Below the pieces are notes generated by a model. The model worked only from the letters and a program-made list of their open reading frames with translations. It ran no database searches and had not been told where the DNA came from. A DNA stretch of 64,000 nt from contig NZ_WIND01000002.1 of NCBI RefSeq assembly GCF_009697225.1, forward strand, positions 310,001 to 374,000, given 5' to 3'. The DNA comes from Halovulum marinum. GTDB lineage: Bacteria > Pseudomonadota > Alphaproteobacteria > Rhodobacterales > Rhodobacteraceae. The translations under genes were made by a program, and so were the position numbers. Each line of letters opens with the position of its first letter. The first letter of the stretch is position 1. Shown in pieces: positions 26,736-34,870 of the stretch.

Positions 26736-27424
26736 GCGAACCGACGTCATATCCCGGTCCCGAGGACGACGACGCCCTGGCGGCGGAGTACGTCCTGGGC
26801 GTGCTCGGCGCCGAGGAGCGCGCGGCGGTGGCGGCGCGCGCGGCGCGCGAGGCCGGCTTCGCCGCGCGGATCGCGGCGTGGGAGGGGCATCTGGCCGGCC
26901 TGGACCGGCACTTCGCCGAGGTCGCGCCGCCGGCGTCGGTGAAGCGGGCGCTGGACCGCCGGCTGTTCGCCGACGCCGCGCCGCGCTCCGGGCCGCTGTC
27001 GCGGCTGCTGAACAGCCTGGCGCTGTGGCGGCTCGGCACGCTGGCGGCGGTCGCCGCGCTGGTGCTGGTGCTGGCCACCGACCTGCGCCGGCCGCAGGAG
27101 CTGACGCTGGTGCTGAGCCTGGACAGCGCCGACACCGCCTACGGCTTCGTCGCGCTCTACCGGCCCGGTGCGGGCGGGGTCGAGGTGGTGCAGACCGGCG
27201 GCGGCGCGCCCGACGACGGCGATCTGGAACTGTGGGTGTTCGACGCCGCCGGCGCGCCGCTGTCGCTGGGCGTGGTCGACGGCACCACGCCGCCCGATCC
27301 GGGGGCGCTGGGCGCGCTTGTCGATGGCGCCGACGTCGCGGTGACGCTCGAGCCGCCGGGCGGCTCGCGCGGGCGCGGCCCGCAGGGGCCGGTGGTGGCG
27401 ACCGGGCGGGTGATCGGGCTGTAG
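26732..27424 (+). CDS. membrane-bound anti-sigma factor (RskA-like)
   Basis: A 230-residue protein. An N-terminal helical sigma-binding region contains LAAEYVLGVLGAEERAAVAARAA and AARIAAWEGHLAGLDRHF. One membrane helix (RLGTLAAVAALVLVLATDL, about 95-113) precedes a periplasmic domain with LELWVFDAAGAPLSLGVVDG, as in the RskA C-terminal family. No HxxxCxxC zinc motif is visible. The ATG at 26732 lies in ATGA with the sigma-factor stop. It should hold the sigma factor at the membrane until a signal causes release or proteolysis. Confidence 0.9.
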   Translation: MSEPTSYPGPEDDDALAAEYVLGVLGAEERAAVAARAAREAGFAARIAAWEGHLAGLDRHFAEVAPPASVKRALDRRLFADAAPRSGPLSRLLNSLALWRLGTLAAVAALVLVLATDLRRPQELTLVLSLDSADTAYGFVALYRPGAGGVEVVQTGGGAPDDGDLELWVFDAAGAPLSLGVVDGTTPPDPGALGALVDGADVAVTLEPPGGSRGRGPQGPVVATGRVIGL

Positions 27425-27533
27425 GTCCGGTGTCGCGGTGCCCGCGGCGGCGCGGGCAGGGCGCCCCGCTGCCCGCGCTGGCCCCTGGCGGCCGGAGGTT
27501 GCGTGCGCCGGGTCGCGACGCGTTGCAGACGGA

Positions 27534-27557
27534 ACGGGCCCCGCGAAGGGGGCCCGT
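27534..27557 (+). terminator. stem-loop after the anti-sigma factor gene
   Basis: ACGGGCCCC (27534-27542) pairs with GGGGCCCGT (27549-27557), loop GCGAAG. There is no T-run; the first copy of the 16-bp tandem repeat begins eight bases later. Confidence 0.55.
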
Positions 27558-27564
27558 CGGTCGC

Positions 27565-27660
27565 TGTCTGGATTTGCCGTTGTCTGGATTTGCCGCTGTC
27601 TGGATTTGCCGTTGTCGGGATTTGCCGTAGTCGGGATTCGCCGTAGTCGGGATTGGTCGC
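27565..27660. repeat. six tandem 16-bp repeats between convergent genes
   Basis: Units start at 27565, 27581, 27597, 27613, 27629 and 27645. The first and third are identical TGTCTGGATTTGCCGT and the second differs in its last base. The fourth has CGGG for CTGG, and the fifth and sixth drift further. There are no spacers. The array fills the gap between the anti-sigma factor and the leftward pilin-like gene. Confidence 0.92.
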
Positions 27661-27674
27661 GGCGCGGGCCGGGC

Positions 27675-28334
27675 TCAGCGCCCCGAGGCCACCACGTCGG
27701 TCTGATCGCGCAGATAGTCCTGGCGCGCCTCGATCGAGGCGATCACCGTCGGGTCCGCGCACTTGTCGCGCAGGAACGCGAACTCGTGGCGCGCGCGTTC
27801 GGGCAGGGCGGCCTGCACCGGGCGGGTGTCGCCGCCGCCGGTCAGGTTCACCCCCGCGGCCGAGCCGGAGCGCGGCGCAAGGATCGGCCCGCCGCCGATG
27901 CCGCCGCCGCCCGAGCGCGACACCGTGCCCGAGGCGCCGGCGTAGAACCGGGGCAGCCCGGTCGGGTTGACCATCGGGCGCGCGGTCTCGGTCGCGGCGG
28001 TGTCCTCTTCCTCGCCCTCGAGCGGGAAGCCGACGCCCAAGTCGGACCCGGGAACGAAATCTTCGGCATCCGGCGAGACGCGCGCGTTCAGCGTCGCTTC
28101 GCTGCCATCATAGCCCGAGCCGCCGAAGCTGTCGGCGTCCTGGATCGAAACCACGATGTCGTTGCTGCTTTTCCTGGAGCTGTCGCCGATCAGCGCCATC
28201 ACCGGCACCGCCATCATCACCACCGCCGCGACGGCGACCAGCCATTCGGTCGAGGAAGCACCCTTTTCGTCCGCACCGAACGTGCCGAGCGACTCGCGAA
28301 CCGACGCAACATGCTTACCACCGACCATTACCAT
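27675..28334 (-). CDS. hypothetical protein with an Flp/TadE-like N-terminal membrane segment
   Basis: About 219 residues. A charged N-terminus leads to DEKGASSTEWLVAVAAVVMMAV, a hydrophobic segment preceded by Gly-Ala and a Glu, as in Flp pilins and TadE-like pseudopilins. The rest is long and low in complexity: acidic stretch EGEEEDTAATETA, Gly-rich GGGGIGGGP, then a charged helical end with one cysteine (RDKCADPTVIASIEARQDY). The start is unclear: GTG at 28349 lacks a ribosome site, whereas AAAAGG lies before the ATGs at 28334 and 28328. No tad/flp genes are nearby. The function is unknown. Confidence 0.6.
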   Translation of the reverse strand: MVMVGGKHVASVRESLGTFGADEKGASSTEWLVAVAAVVMMAVPVMALIGDSSRKSSNDIVVSIQDADSFGGSGYDGSEATLNARVSPDAEDFVPGSDLGVGFPLEGEEEDTAATETARPMVNPTGLPRFYAGASGTVSRSGGGGIGGGPILAPRSGSAAGVNLTGGGDTRPVQAALPERARHEFAFLRDKCADPTVIASIEARQDYLRDQTDVVASGR

Positions 28335-28349
28335 TAACCTTTTATTCAC

Positions 28350-28714
28350 GCGGGCCGACTTGGCCCAAACCCTGCACTCGCATGTAATAATACCTCAACC
28401 CTACCAAGAAGTTAATCCCGGAGAAAACGCTATCCCGCCAGGAAAATCGTAGAAAAAAGAGTGAATTCAAGACGTTGAGAATGTGGCGAGAAAAAGTCGC
28501 TTTTACATTCATTTGTTCATAACTGACGAGGTATCGCACGATGGAATTAACAGAATCGTGAGAACCGTCACAAGGCTCGGCGCCGAGGGGCTGTGCGCCG
28601 CGCCGTCGGCGGCGGCCCGCCGACGATTTGAAGCCGGCGCCGGCGAGGCACAGGTAGGGGAGGCCGACGGGCGGTGCGCCGCCCGAAATCCACCTCGGGA
28701 CAAAGGGATTGTCC
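28350..28714. other. AT-rich intergenic region between divergent genes
   Basis: Roughly 28350-28560 is clearly lower in GC than anything around it and must carry the promoters of the leftward pilin-like gene and perhaps of the rightward DUF4168 gene. Visible structures are GGGCC/GGCCC (28352-28366) and AAAAG-TCG-CTTTT (around 28495). The right half (28560-28700) returns to high GC. A frame on the plus strand (from 28483) shows no family similarity. Confidence 0.5.
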
Positions 28715-29218
28715 ATGACCTGCAAGAAGACCATCACCCGCTTCGCCGCCGCGACCGCTGCCGCGCTGACCCTCGGCGCCGCGCTGCCGGCCGCCGCCCA
28801 GACCGGTGCCGAGACCGGCGCCGAGACCGGCACCCAGACCCTGCCCGGAACCGCGGCCGACCCGATGGCGCCGCCGCCGGCGCCGGAGACCTCGGCCAAG
28901 CCGGCCGCGCCGCTGCCCGGTGCGGCGCAACCCGACGCCAGCGCGGCGTTCTCCGACGAGAAGCTGGAAGCCTTCGTGTCCGCCGTCTCGGACGTGCGCG
29001 ACATCGGCTTCGACTACTCGGCGCAGCTTGAGGCGGTCGAGGACGAGGCCGAGCGCAGCGCGCTGATCGCCGAGGCCGAGACCGCGATGGTCGCGGCGAT
29101 CGAGGGAACCCCGAACCTGACCGTCGAGGAATACCAGCAGATCGGCGTCCGCGCGCAGCAGGACGAGGCGCTGGGCCAGCGCATCGCCGCGATCATCTCG
29201 GAGGCGCCGGCGCAGTGA
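28715..29218 (+). CDS. exported DUF4168 domain protein
   Basis: A 167-residue protein with a signal peptide (cleavage near PAAAQ, residue 29). A Thr/Glu/Ala/Pro-rich linker follows, then a helical DUF4168 region: SDEKLEAFVSAVSDVRDIG, then LTVEEYQQIGVRAQQDEALGQRIAAII at the C-terminus. AAAGGGA lies six bases before the ATG at 28715, so the upstream TTG is not used. Homologues are small secreted helical proteins of unknown role. A perfect 28-base palindrome follows the stop. Confidence 0.82.
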   Translation: MTCKKTITRFAAATAAALTLGAALPAAAQTGAETGAETGTQTLPGTAADPMAPPPAPETSAKPAAPLPGAAQPDASAAFSDEKLEAFVSAVSDVRDIGFDYSAQLEAVEDEAERSALIAEAETAMVAAIEGTPNLTVEEYQQIGVRAQQDEALGQRIAAIISEAPAQ

Positions 29219-29226
29219 CGCCGCGC

Positions 29227-29254
29227 CCGGGGGGCCGGCGCGCCGGCCCCCCGG
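29227..29254. terminator. perfect 28-base palindrome after the DUF4168 gene
   Basis: CCGGGGGGCCGGCG (29227-29240) is followed directly by its exact reverse complement CGCCGGCCCCCCGG (29241-29254). In RNA it would form a very stable hairpin. No T-tract follows. Confidence 0.6.
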
Positions 29255-29364
29255 CAGACCGCAGCCGTGCCACGGGCCGGAAGGCGGGCGGCTGGTTCCG
29301 GGATCGCGGCGCTGGCCTTCGCCGGCGGGCATGGTATCCATGGGCGCAAACCCGGAGCCCAGCC

Positions 29365-30246
29365 GTGCCCGCGACCGCAGACCCGACAGCATCCCCGGAA
29401 GAACACCGGTACCTGACCACCCGCGAGGTCGCCGAGCTGCTGCGGGTGAAGGAGCGCAAGGTGTACGATCTGGCGGCGGCGGGCGAGATCCCGCACGTGC
29501 GGCTGATCGGCAAGCTGCTGTTCCCGGCGGACCAGATCCGCGCCTGGATCGGCGGCGGCGGCGCCGCGGCCGAGCGGCCGGCGGTGCTGGCCGGCTCGCA
29601 CGATCCGCTGCTGGACTGGGCGGTGCGCGAATCCGGCTGTGGGCTGGCGACGCTGTTCGAGGGCAGCGGCGGCGGGCTCGACCGCTTCGCCGCCGCCGAG
29701 GCGGCGCTGACCGGGCTGCACATCCCCGAGGACGGCGGCTGGAACGTCGCCACGGTCGCCGCGCGCGCGCCAGGCGGCTGCGTGCTGCTGGGCTGGGCGC
29801 GGCGCAGCCAGGGGCTGATCCTGGCGCCGGGGCTGGACGGGCAGGTCGCCGGGATCGCCGACCTGAAGGGCCGCCGGGTGATCCTGCGCCAGCCCGGCGC
29901 CGGCGCGCGGGCGCTGTTCGACCGGCTGGCCGGCGACGCCGGGCTGGAGGGCGCCGAGTGCCTGGCCCGCCCGGCGCGCACCGAAACCGATGCCGCGCAG
30001 GCCGTCGCCGCGGGCGAGGCCGACGCCGCGCTGGGCCTGCGCGCGGCGGCGCTGCCCTACCGCCTGGGGTTCGTGCCGCTGGTCGAGGAGCGGTTCGACC
30101 TGCTGGTCGACCGCCGCGCCTATTTCACCCCGCCGGTGCAGGCGCTGCTGGCGTTCGCGCGCTCGGGCGCGTTCCGCGACAAGGCGGCGGCGATGGGCGG
30201 CTACGACCTGGCGCCGCTGGGCGCGGTTCGCTGGCTGTCGCCCTGA
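29365..30246 (+). CDS. one-component regulator: excisionase-like HTH plus PBP-like ligand domain
   Basis: A 293-residue protein. Residues 15-62 are an excisionase/MerR-like helix-turn-helix (YLTTREVAELLRVKERKVYDLAAAGEIPHVRLIGKLLFP). The rest is a substrate-binding-like domain (HDPLLDWAVRESGCGLA, GWARRSQGLILAPG, FVPLVEERFDLLVDR) of the type found in oxyanion-sensing regulators. GTG at 29365 follows GGAG by seven bases. It is convergent with the tup operon, 16 bases from tupA. It therefore probably senses tungstate or molybdate and controls that operon; the ligand is inferred from position. Confidence 0.82.
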   Translation: MPATADPTASPEEHRYLTTREVAELLRVKERKVYDLAAAGEIPHVRLIGKLLFPADQIRAWIGGGGAAAERPAVLAGSHDPLLDWAVRESGCGLATLFEGSGGGLDRFAAAEAALTGLHIPEDGGWNVATVAARAPGGCVLLGWARRSQGLILAPGLDGQVAGIADLKGRRVILRQPGAGARALFDRLAGDAGLEGAECLARPARTETDAAQAVAAGEADAALGLRAAALPYRLGFVPLVEERFDLLVDRRAYFTPPVQALLAFARSGAFRDKAAAMGGYDLAPLGAVRWLSP

Positions 30247-30262
30247 GGCCGCCGGCCGCGGC

Positions 30263-31108
30263 TCAGCCGGTGCTGGCGTCGTCCGGTTTCGCGGCGTTGG
30301 GGAAGAACAGCTGCCGGCCGTCGATCCGGTAGCCGGCGATCGCGGCCTGGCCCTCGGCCGAGATCACCCAGTCGACGAAGACGCGGGCGGCCTCGGCCCT
30401 GACGTTCGGATGCGCCTCCGGGTTCACCGCGATGATGCCGTACTGGTTGAACATCTGCGGATCGCCCTCGACCGCGATCCGGTAGTCGCCCTTGTTGCCG
30501 AAGCTGATCCAGGTGGCGCGGTCGGTCATCACGTAGGCGCCCATGCCGGTGCCCGCGTTCAGCGTCGCGCCCATGCCCGAGCCGGTCTCGCGGTACCAGC
30601 CGCCCGAGGCGGCGGCGACGTCGATCCCGGCCTGCTGCCACAGCCGCAGCTCGGCCTTGTTGGTGCCGCTGTCGTCGCCGCGCGAGACGAACGGCGCCCC
30701 GGCCGCGGCGATCTGCGCCAGCGCGGCGACGGCGTCGGTCATGCCGGCGACGCCGGCCGGGTCGGCGGGCGGGCCGACGATGACGAAATCATTGTACATC
30801 ACGTCGTGGCGCGCGACGCCGTGGCCGGCGGCGACGAACGCCTCCTCGGCCGGCCGGGCGTGCACGAACAGCACGTCGCCGTCGCCGTTCTCGGCGTTGC
30901 GGATCGCCTGGCCGGTGCCGACCGCGACCACCCGCACCTCGATCCCGGTCTTGGCGGTGAACAGCGGCAGGATGTGGTCGAACAGCCCCGAGTTCTGCGT
31001 CGAGGTGGTGGACTGCACCACGATGAAGGGGGCGTCCTGGGCGGCGCCGGGCGTGGCCAGCGCGGCGGCGGCCAGCGCGGCGAGGGCAAGGAACGGACGT
31101 CTGAACAT
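30263..31108 (-). CDS. tupA: tungstate/molybdate ABC transporter binding protein (TupA type)
   Basis: A 281-residue exported protein: signal peptide 1-23 (TPGAAQ), then IVVQSTTSTQNSGLFDHILPLF, the serine/threonine cluster that binds the oxyanion in TupA. PFVSRGDDSGTNKAELRLW and WYRETGSGMGATLN are further family marks. TupA proteins prefer tungstate strongly over molybdate, but selectivity cannot be read from sequence. GGGAG lies upstream of the ATG. It is the third gene of the leftward tupB-tupC-tupA operon. Confidence 0.9.
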   Translation of the reverse strand: MFRRPFLALAALAAAALATPGAAQDAPFIVVQSTTSTQNSGLFDHILPLFTAKTGIEVRVVAVGTGQAIRNAENGDGDVLFVHARPAEEAFVAAGHGVARHDVMYNDFVIVGPPADPAGVAGMTDAVAALAQIAAAGAPFVSRGDDSGTNKAELRLWQQAGIDVAAASGGWYRETGSGMGATLNAGTGMGAYVMTDRATWISFGNKGDYRIAVEGDPQMFNQYGIIAVNPEAHPNVRAEAARVFVDWVISAEGQAAIAGYRIDGRQLFFPNAAKPDDASTG

Positions 31109-31143
31109 CGAGGATCTCCCGGATATGAAAGCGTGCGGCCCGC

Positions 31144-31932
31144 TCAGGGGCCGAGGTGCAGCCGCCCCTCGAGCCAGGCGCGCGCGGCCTCGGAGCGGGG
31201 ACGGCTCAGGACCTGCGCCGCCGGGCCGTGCTCGGCGACGCGGCCGGCGTGCAGGAACACGATGTCGTCGGCCAGCCGGCGCGCCTGGCCGGCGTCGTGG
31301 GTGACCAGCGCGACGGTGACGCCGTCGGCGTGGGCGGCGTCGACCGCCTGCTCGATCAGCGCGGTCGAGGCCGGGTCCAGGCTGGCGGTGGGCTCGTCCA
31401 GCAGCAGCAGCTCGGGCCGGCACGCCAGCGCCCGCGCGATCGCCAGCCGCTGCTGCTCGCCGCCCGACAGCACCCGCGCCGGGCGGTGCGCCAGCGCCGT
31501 CAGCCGGGCCTGCTCCAGCGCCGCCTCGGCGCGGGCGCGGCGCGCGCACCGGGGCACGCCCCGCACCGCCAGCGCGAAGCGCAGGTTCGCCAGCACCGAG
31601 CGGCGCAGCATCACCGGCGTCTGGAACACCAGCGCCTGCCGCGCCCGCGCCCGGCGGTCCAGCGGCGCGCCACGCCACAGCACCGTGCCCGAGGTCGGGC
31701 GGATCAGCCCGTGCATCAGCCGCAGCAGCAGGCTCTTGCCGCTGCCGTTCGCGCCCATGACCACGGTGCGCCGGCCGGCGGCGAAGCTGCAGCTCACGCC
31801 GTCGAGCAGCGCCTGCCCGTCGGCGCGCAGCGTCAGGTCGCGCGCCTCGGCCAGCGGCACCGGCGTCAGGCCCCGGCGGAGCAGGGGCGCGCCGCAGAAC
31901 GGCTCGTCTGCGTGCATCCGGACCTCACGCAT
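31144..31932 (-). CDS. tupC: tungstate/molybdate ABC transporter ATPase (TupC type)
   Basis: A 262-residue ATPase with Walker A GANGSGKS (residues 60-67), the signature VLSGGEQQRLAIARALA and Walker B LLLLDEPTASLD. Its order, with a short domain and no regulatory C-terminal domain, fits TupC rather than ModC. The start at 31932 overlaps the permease's end by eight bases; a Met six codons in is an alternative. The N-terminal 25 residues before the ATPase fold are unusually long. Confidence 0.87.
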   Translation of the reverse strand: MREVRMHADEPFCGAPLLRRGLTPVPLAEARDLTLRADGQALLDGVSCSFAAGRRTVVMGANGSGKSLLLRLMHGLIRPTSGTVLWRGAPLDRRARARQALVFQTPVMLRRSVLANLRFALAVRGVPRCARRARAEAALEQARLTALAHRPARVLSGGEQQRLAIARALACRPELLLLDEPTASLDPASTALIEQAVDAAHADGVTVALVTHDAGQARRLADDIVFLHAGRVAEHGPAAQVLSRPRSEAARAWLEGRLHLGP

Positions 31933-32632
31933 AGGCCGCCCTCACCGCCGAGGCGCGCAGCGCCATCACCGCCGCGTTCACCGTCAGCGCCAGCGCCAGC
32001 AGCACCACGCCCAGGGCCAGCGCCAGTTCCAGGTTACCCTTCGAGGTCTCCAGCGCGATCGTCGTGGTCATCACCCGGGTGACGTGGTTGATGTTGCCGC
32101 CGACGATGATCACCGCGCCGACCTCGGCCACCGCCCGGCCGAAGCCGGCCAGCACCACCGTCAGCAGCGAATAGCGCGCGTCCCACAGCAGCGCCGCGAC
32201 CCGGTGCGCCGGGCCGACGCCCAGCGAGGCGAACTGCTCGGCGTATTCGCCGTGCAGGTCCTCGACCACCTGCCGGGTCAGCGCGGCGATGATCGGCGTG
32301 ACCAGCACGGTCTGCGCCACGATCATCGCCGCCGGGGTGTACAGCAGCCCCAGCACCCCCAGCGGCCCGGACGCGGACAGGCTGAGGTAGACCAGCAGCC
32401 CGACGACCACCGGCGGCAGCCCCATCAGCGCGTTCATCAGCACCACCACCGCGGCGCGGCCGGGAAAGCGGAACGCGCCCGCGACCGCACCCAGCGGCAG
32501 CCCGAGCACGCAGCCCAGCGCCACCGCCGACAGCGTCACCCGCAGCGACAGGCCGATGATCTCGACCAGGTCCGGATCGCCCGAGAGGATCAGCGCCAGC
32601 GCCTGCCCGAGAACCTCCGCGAAGCCGTCCAT
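31925..32632 (-). CDS. tupB: tungstate/molybdate ABC transporter permease (TupB type)
   Basis: A 235-residue permease with five or six helices. It shows the TupB pattern IIGLSLRVTLSAVALGCVLGLPLG, LMGLPPVVVGLLVYLSLS, the coupling loop ASLGVGPAHRVAALLWDARYSLL, and GFGRAVAEVGAVIIVGGNI. It is the first gene of the leftward operon. An inverted repeat (32644-32659) sits 11 bases upstream of its ATG. Confidence 0.9.
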   Translation of the reverse strand: MDGFAEVLGQALALILSGDPDLVEIIGLSLRVTLSAVALGCVLGLPLGAVAGAFRFPGRAAVVVLMNALMGLPPVVVGLLVYLSLSASGPLGVLGLLYTPAAMIVAQTVLVTPIIAALTRQVVEDLHGEYAEQFASLGVGPAHRVAALLWDARYSLLTVVLAGFGRAVAEVGAVIIVGGNINHVTRVMTTTIALETSKGNLELALALGVVLLALALTVNAAVMALRASAVRAAYA

Positions 32633-32643
32633 GCTTGCATTCC

Positions 32644-32659
32644 TTCCGGCATTTCGGAA
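32644..32659. promoter_or_regulatory. candidate operator upstream of tupB
   Basis: TTCCG (32644-32648) and CGGAA (32655-32659) form an inverted repeat with a six-base centre, in a short AT-richer stretch directly before tupB. The nearby HTH/PBP-like regulator (29365-30246) is the obvious candidate to bind it; this is inference. Confidence 0.35.
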
Positions 32660-32728
32660 ATAATGCACAAGAACGCAGCGGAATCCAAGCCCGGAGCGGC
32701 TTCGGAGTCCCTCGCCGGAGGTGTCGCC

Positions 32729-33220
32729 ATGTCCCGGCCGCCAGACGACGGCATCCGCCCGCAGGAGGTCGCGGTGACCGCGCCGCCGCCCGGCGACGCG
32801 GCGCTGCGCTTCATCGGCCGAATCCGCACGCCGTGGACGGCGCGCGCCGACTGTCCGCGCCAGGGCCGGGCGGACGGGCCCGAATGCCGGATCGAGCTGT
32901 TCGCGCCCTGGGACCGGGCGCTGGCCGGGCTCGGGGCGCACGCCCGCATCGAGGTGCTGTACTGGCTGGACTGGGCGCGGCGCGATCTGGTGCTGCAGCA
33001 CCCGCGAGGCGACGGCCGGCTGTTCGGCGCCTTCGCGCTGCGCTCGCCGGTGCGGCCGAACCCGATCGGCACCGCCGAGGTGGCGCTGCTGGCCGTCGAG
33101 GGCGCTGTGCTGCGGGTGCGCGGGCTCGACTGCCTCGACGGCACGCCGCTGCTGGACCTCAAGCCGGCGCGCGCCGGCTTCACCCCCGAGGCGCCGCCGA
33201 AACCGGGCGTTGCGGGCTGA
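32729..33220 (+). CDS. TrmO-family tRNA (t6A37) N6-methyltransferase
   Basis: A 163-residue beta-barrel methyltransferase of the TrmO/TsaA/VirR family. Evidence is [19 protein letters not shown] at the N-terminus and [21 protein letters not shown] and [15 protein letters not shown], which form the S-adenosylmethionine pocket. It methylates N6-threonylcarbamoyladenosine in threonine tRNA. The ATG at 32729 follows GGAGGTG (32717-32723) by five bases. The gene is divergent from the tup operon. Confidence 0.85.
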   Translation: MSRPPDDGIRPQEVAVTAPPPGDAALRFIGRIRTPWTARADCPRQGRADGPECRIELFAPWDRALAGLGAHARIEVLYWLDWARRDLVLQHPRGDGRLFGAFALRSPVRPNPIGTAEVALLAVEGAVLRVRGLDCLDGTPLLDLKPARAGFTPEAPPKPGVAG

Positions 33221-33269
33221 GCGGCGCGAAAAACCCGGCCCCCGACCGCGTGCCGCGCCCCGGCTCCGG

Positions 33270-33298
33270 TTGACCTTCGGGGGGCGTGGGGCTAGGCA
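33270..33298 (+). promoter_or_regulatory. candidate promoter of the nuo operon
   Basis: TTGACC (33270-33275) lies 17 bases from TAGGCA (33293-33298), about 40 bases before the nuoA start. The -10 is weak. It is the only -35-like element between the TrmO gene and nuoA. Confidence 0.35.
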
Positions 33299-33336
33299 AT
33301 TCCGGGAGTGCACCGCGGAAGCCGACCCGCCCGCGC

Positions 33337-33717
33337 ATGGGAGTGTCCGATTTGGAAGAACTGCTGCGAGAATACCTGCCGATTCTGGTGTTTCTCGGCC
33401 TGGCGATCGCGCTGGGCCTGATCCTGATCCTGGCCGCGGTCGTGATCGCGGTCCGCCATCCCGACGCCGAGAAGGTCAGCGCCTACGAATGCGGCTTCAA
33501 CGCCTTCGACGACGCGCGGATGAAGTTCGACGTGCGGTTCTACCTGGTGTCGATCCTGTTCATCATCTTCGACCTCGAGGTGGCGTTCCTGTTCCCCTGG
33601 GCCGCCAGCTTCCAGTACCAGGGGCTGTTCGGCTTCTGGTCGATGGTGGCGTTCCTGGGCGTGCTGACCGTCGGCTTCGCCTACGAATGGAAGAAGGGAG
33701 CCCTGGAATGGGAGTGA
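33337..33717 (+). CDS. nuoA: NADH-quinone oxidoreductase subunit A
   Basis: A 126-residue subunit with three membrane helices ([65 protein letters not shown]). The loop [20 protein letters not shown] carries the conserved cysteine near the quinone chamber. It is the first gene of the operon. nuoB starts ten bases before this gene's stop. Confidence 0.95.
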   Translation: MGVSDLEELLREYLPILVFLGLAIALGLILILAAVVIAVRHPDAEKVSAYECGFNAFDDARMKFDVRFYLVSILFIIFDLEVAFLFPWAASFQYQGLFGFWSMVAFLGVLTVGFAYEWKKGALEWE

Positions 33718-34241
33718 GCACCAACGTCGCCACCGCCGGCCCCGACAAGGAGGCCGCGACCCGCGCGCTGTCGACCGAGTTGCAGGACAAGGGTTTCCTG
33801 CTGACCTCGGCCGAGGCGGCGATCAACTGGGCGCGCACCGGCAGCCTGCACTGGATGACCTTCGGGCTGGCCTGCTGCGCCGTCGAGATGATGCACACCT
33901 CGATGCCGCGCTACGACCTGGAACGCTTCGGCACCGCGCCGCGCGCCAGCCCGCGCCAGTCCGACCTGATGATCGTCGCCGGCACGCTGACCAACAAGAT
34001 GGCGCCGGCGCTGCGCAAGGTCTACGACCAGATGCCCGAGCCGCGCTATGTGATCTCGATGGGCTCGTGCGCCAACGGCGGCGGCTACTACCACTACAGC
34101 TATTCGGTGGTGCGCGGCTGCGACCGGATCGTGCCGGTGGACATCTACGTGCCCGGGTGCCCGCCGACCGCCGAGGCGCTGCTCTACGGCATCCTGCAGC
34201 TGCAGCGGAAGATCCGCCGCACCGGCACCATCACCCGCTAA
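33708..34241 (+). CDS. nuoB: NADH-quinone oxidoreductase subunit B
   Basis: A 177-residue peripheral-arm subunit holding the terminal cluster N2. Its ligands are visible as the tandem cysteines in [10 protein letters not shown], then GSCANGGG and YVPGCPPT. It passes electrons to quinone at the junction with NuoD and NuoH. The start overlaps nuoA by ten bases, with AAGGGAG eight bases upstream. Confidence 0.97.
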   Translation: MGVSTNVATAGPDKEAATRALSTELQDKGFLLTSAEAAINWARTGSLHWMTFGLACCAVEMMHTSMPRYDLERFGTAPRASPRQSDLMIVAGTLTNKMAPALRKVYDQMPEPRYVISMGSCANGGGYYHYSYSVVRGCDRIVPVDIYVPGCPPTAEALLYGILQLQRKIRRTGTITR

Positions 34242-34258
34242 AAACAAGGGGGCACCGC

Positions 34259-34870
34259 ATGGAAGAGGCGCTTGCAGAGCTGGGCGGGCTGATCGCCCAG
34301 CGCCAGGAGGAGGCGATCATCGACGCCCGCGTCGTGCGCGGCGAGCTGGTCGCCACCGTCGGCACCGCGACGATCCCGGCGTTCGTGAAGTTCCTCAAGA
34401 CCGACTCGTCGTGCCAGTTCACCACGCTGATCGACATCACCGCGGTCGACTATCCGCAGCGCGAGCGGCGCTTCGAGGTGGTCTACCACTTCCTGTCGAT
34501 GACCCAGAACCAGCGCATCCGCGTCAAGGTCGCGGTGCGCGAGGACGAGATCGTGCCCTCGATCACCGACATCCACCCCGCGGCCAACTGGTTCGAGCGC
34601 GAAGTGTTCGACATGTACGGGATCATGTTCTCGGGCCATCCCGACCTGCGCCGGATCCTGACCGACTACGGCTTCCGCGGCCACCCGCTGCGCAAGGACT
34701 TCCCGACCACCGGCTATGTCGAGGTGCGCTACGACGAGCTCGAGAAGCGCGTCGTCTACGAGCCGGTGCAGCTGGTGCAGGAATACCGCCAGTTCGACTT
34801 CATGAGCCCGTGGGAGGGCGCCGACTACATCCTGCCCGGCGACGAGAAGTCCGAGGGCGAGGCGCGCTGA
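34259..34870 (+). CDS. nuoC: NADH-quinone oxidoreductase subunit C
   Basis: A 203-residue subunit of the connecting part of complex I (30 kDa homologue): the domain includes [25 protein letters not shown] and the signature [30 protein letters not shown]. It is separate from NuoD, unlike the fused enterobacterial NuoCD. Its stop is followed immediately by the ATG of a small repeat-bearing ORF. Confidence 0.97.
   Translation: MEEALAELGGLIAQRQEEAIIDARVVRGELVATVGTATIPAFVKFLKTDSSCQFTTLIDITAVDYPQRERRFEVVYHFLSMTQNQRIRVKVAVREDEIVPSITDIHPAANWFEREVFDMYGIMFSGHPDLRRILTDYGFRGHPLRKDFPTTGYVEVRYDELEKRVVYEPVQLVQEYRQFDFMSPWEGADYILPGDEKSEGEAR

Noticed and set aside
27565-27660. Possible CRISPR array
   Set aside because: The six 16-bp units are directly joined without spacers, and no cas genes are in the window.
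28483-29031. A plus-strand frame starting in the AT-rich region before the DUF4168 gene
   Set aside because: It overlaps the DUF4168 gene in another frame, and its translation has no signal, domain or supporting ribosome site.
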